Below, piece by piece: positions 4,338-5,004 of a DNA stretch of 5,004 nt. The notes beneath the pieces were generated by a model. The model did no database searches and was not told the DNA's origin. It saw only the letters and a list, made by a program, of their open reading frames with translations. Location: assembly GCA_021795255.1 (NCBI GenBank), contig JAJYPQ010000343.1, positions 1-5,004 on the forward strand, given 5' to 3'. The stretch comes from Pseudomonadota bacterium. GTDB lineage: Bacteria > Pseudomonadota > Gammaproteobacteria > Acidiferrobacterales > Acidiferrobacteraceae. The translations under genes and the position numbers were made by a program. The stretch's first letter is position 1, and the number at the start of each line of letters is the position of its first letter.

Positions 4338-5004
4338 TTACGCGGCGGCCTCCGTCCGCGCCTCGGTGTGGCCCTTGATGAACGCGGCGGCCTTGCTGGC
4401 GGCTGCGGCGGCGGTGAAGATGGCCTTCTTGTCGCTCTTGAGGGCCCGGACCCAGTTTGCGAGATAGTGCGCGTGGTCAGCGCGGGTCTGTGGCAGGATG
4501 CCGACCTCGGCGCAGAGGAATGCAGCCCCAAGCTCCGCTACCAGTTCCTCCATGGCGTAGGCCTCGTCGCCAAACCGGCCCGATAGGTTCCGGTCCAGGC
4601 GGCTCTTATGGCCGCTCGCATGGGTCGCTTCGTGGTAGGCCACACTGTAGAAGCTCTCGGGGCTTATGAAGGTGTCGCGGCTCGGCATGTGGATTTCGTC
4701 CCGGCTTGGGATATAGCAGGCGCTGGGCCCGCCTTCGCGAATGGGCGCCGGCGTGCGCTGCAAGAGGGCTTCAGCATCGGCCAAGACCTCGAAGGCCGGA
4801 CGGGCTTCCGTGGCCGGGCTCTTGATGCCGTCGATCTGATCGAGGTTGAACACGCGAAAGGACTTGAGGACCGCGCCGGTCTTGGTCTCCGTCTCGCCCG
4901 TCTCCGTGTTGGTCTCCTGCGACTCCCAGGGCTTATAGAAGATGCACAATTCGGAATGCTCACCCTTGCGCACCTGGCCGCCCATGGCCTGCGCCTGGCG
5001 GTAT
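4338..5004 (-). CDS. ardC: ArdC-type antirestriction protein (DUF1738 / zincin-like), 5' end outside window
   Basis: ArdC proteins of plasmids and integrative elements protect entering single-stranded DNA from host restriction. They combine an N-terminal ssDNA-binding domain with a C-terminal zincin-like metallopeptidase domain. Here 221 residues are visible and the frame stays open to the window edge (YRQAQAMGGQVRKGE), so the methionine at 4985 is internal and perhaps 70-80 N-terminal residues are missing. GGQVRKGEHS and the strand IFYKP belong to the end of the ssDNA-binding domain; FRVFNLDQIDGI leads into the peptidase domain. YHEATHASGHKSRLDR holds the HExxH zinc motif (HEATH, 118-122 counted from M4985), and MEELVAELGAAFLCAEVGI supplies the probable third ligand and glutamates. 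The C-terminus, HYLANWVRALKSDKKAIFTA followed by an alanine-rich helix, is typical of the family. The gene is followed by an AT-rich spacer rather than running straight into the next gene. Confidence 0.9.
   Translation of the reverse strand, partial: YRQAQAMGGQVRKGEHSELCIFYKPWESQETNTETGETETKTGAVLKSFRVFNLDQIDGIKSPATEARPAFEVLADAEALLQRTPAPIREGGPSACYIPSRDEIHMPSRDTFISPESFYSVAYHEATHASGHKSRLDRNLSGRFGDEAYAMEELVAELGAAFLCAEVGILPQTRADHAHYLANWVRALKSDKKAIFTAAAAASKAAAFIKGHTEARTEAAA

Noticed and set aside
4320..4669. Plus-strand ORFs opposite the ardC-type gene
   Set aside because: They are GC-rich antisense shadows of a clear ArdC metallopeptidase domain.
1..5004. CRISPR array or tandem repeat array
   Set aside because: I saw no regularly spaced repeats in either strand.

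Overview
The window looks like part of an integrated mobile element or genomic island in a proteobacterium. The backbone is GC-rich. There are two copies of a tyrosine-recombinase 3' end, an ArdC-type antirestriction gene, and a row of short plasmid- or phage-style genes of unknown function. The species cannot be named from the sequence.

Left part, plus strand (1-2528). The window opens inside an integrase gene whose last 58 codons are visible (3-179). It is followed directly by a small zinc-ribbon gene (184-385) that is broken by a +1 shift, most easily explained by one extra C in a six-C run. After a GC-rich intergenic stretch with a possible promoter (457-485) comes a 21-codon leader ORF (532-597). 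Its stop overlaps the ATG of a large glycosyltransferase gene (594-2273) that joins a GT-B-like half to a GT25-like half. Just after it lies a second, decayed integrase 3' end (about 2333-2528). It is about 85% identical to the first over the last 165 bases, carries a 2-base insertion and has lost the catalytic HxxR arginine. The glycosyltransferase cargo is therefore bracketed by two related integrase ends in the same orientation.

Right part, minus strand (2570-5004). Genes read right to left. First is the C-terminal part of an ArdC/DUF1738-type antirestriction protein with an HEATH metallopeptidase motif, cut by the window end. Then comes an AT-rich intergenic region with an inverted repeat, a good sigma70-type promoter and a 5'-UTR hairpin. 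A tight row of small genes follows: an acidic 111-aa protein, a 71-aa ribbon-helix-helix-like protein, a 48-aa basic protein with an apparent ATA start overlapping the previous stop, a 90-aa basic protein, a tRNA-Ser-like remnant, and a 173-aa protein with an RNVLEH (Rx4H) motif suggesting a HEPN-like domain. The row converges on the integrase remnant at a GC hairpin.

How they may work together: the integrase would have moved the element, ArdC would protect incoming single-stranded DNA from host restriction, and the ribbon-helix-helix-type proteins would regulate. The glycosyltransferase looks like surface-polysaccharide cargo, and the possible HEPN protein could be a defence or toxin function. 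Only the integrase, glycosyltransferase and ArdC assignments are well supported; the rest are inferences.
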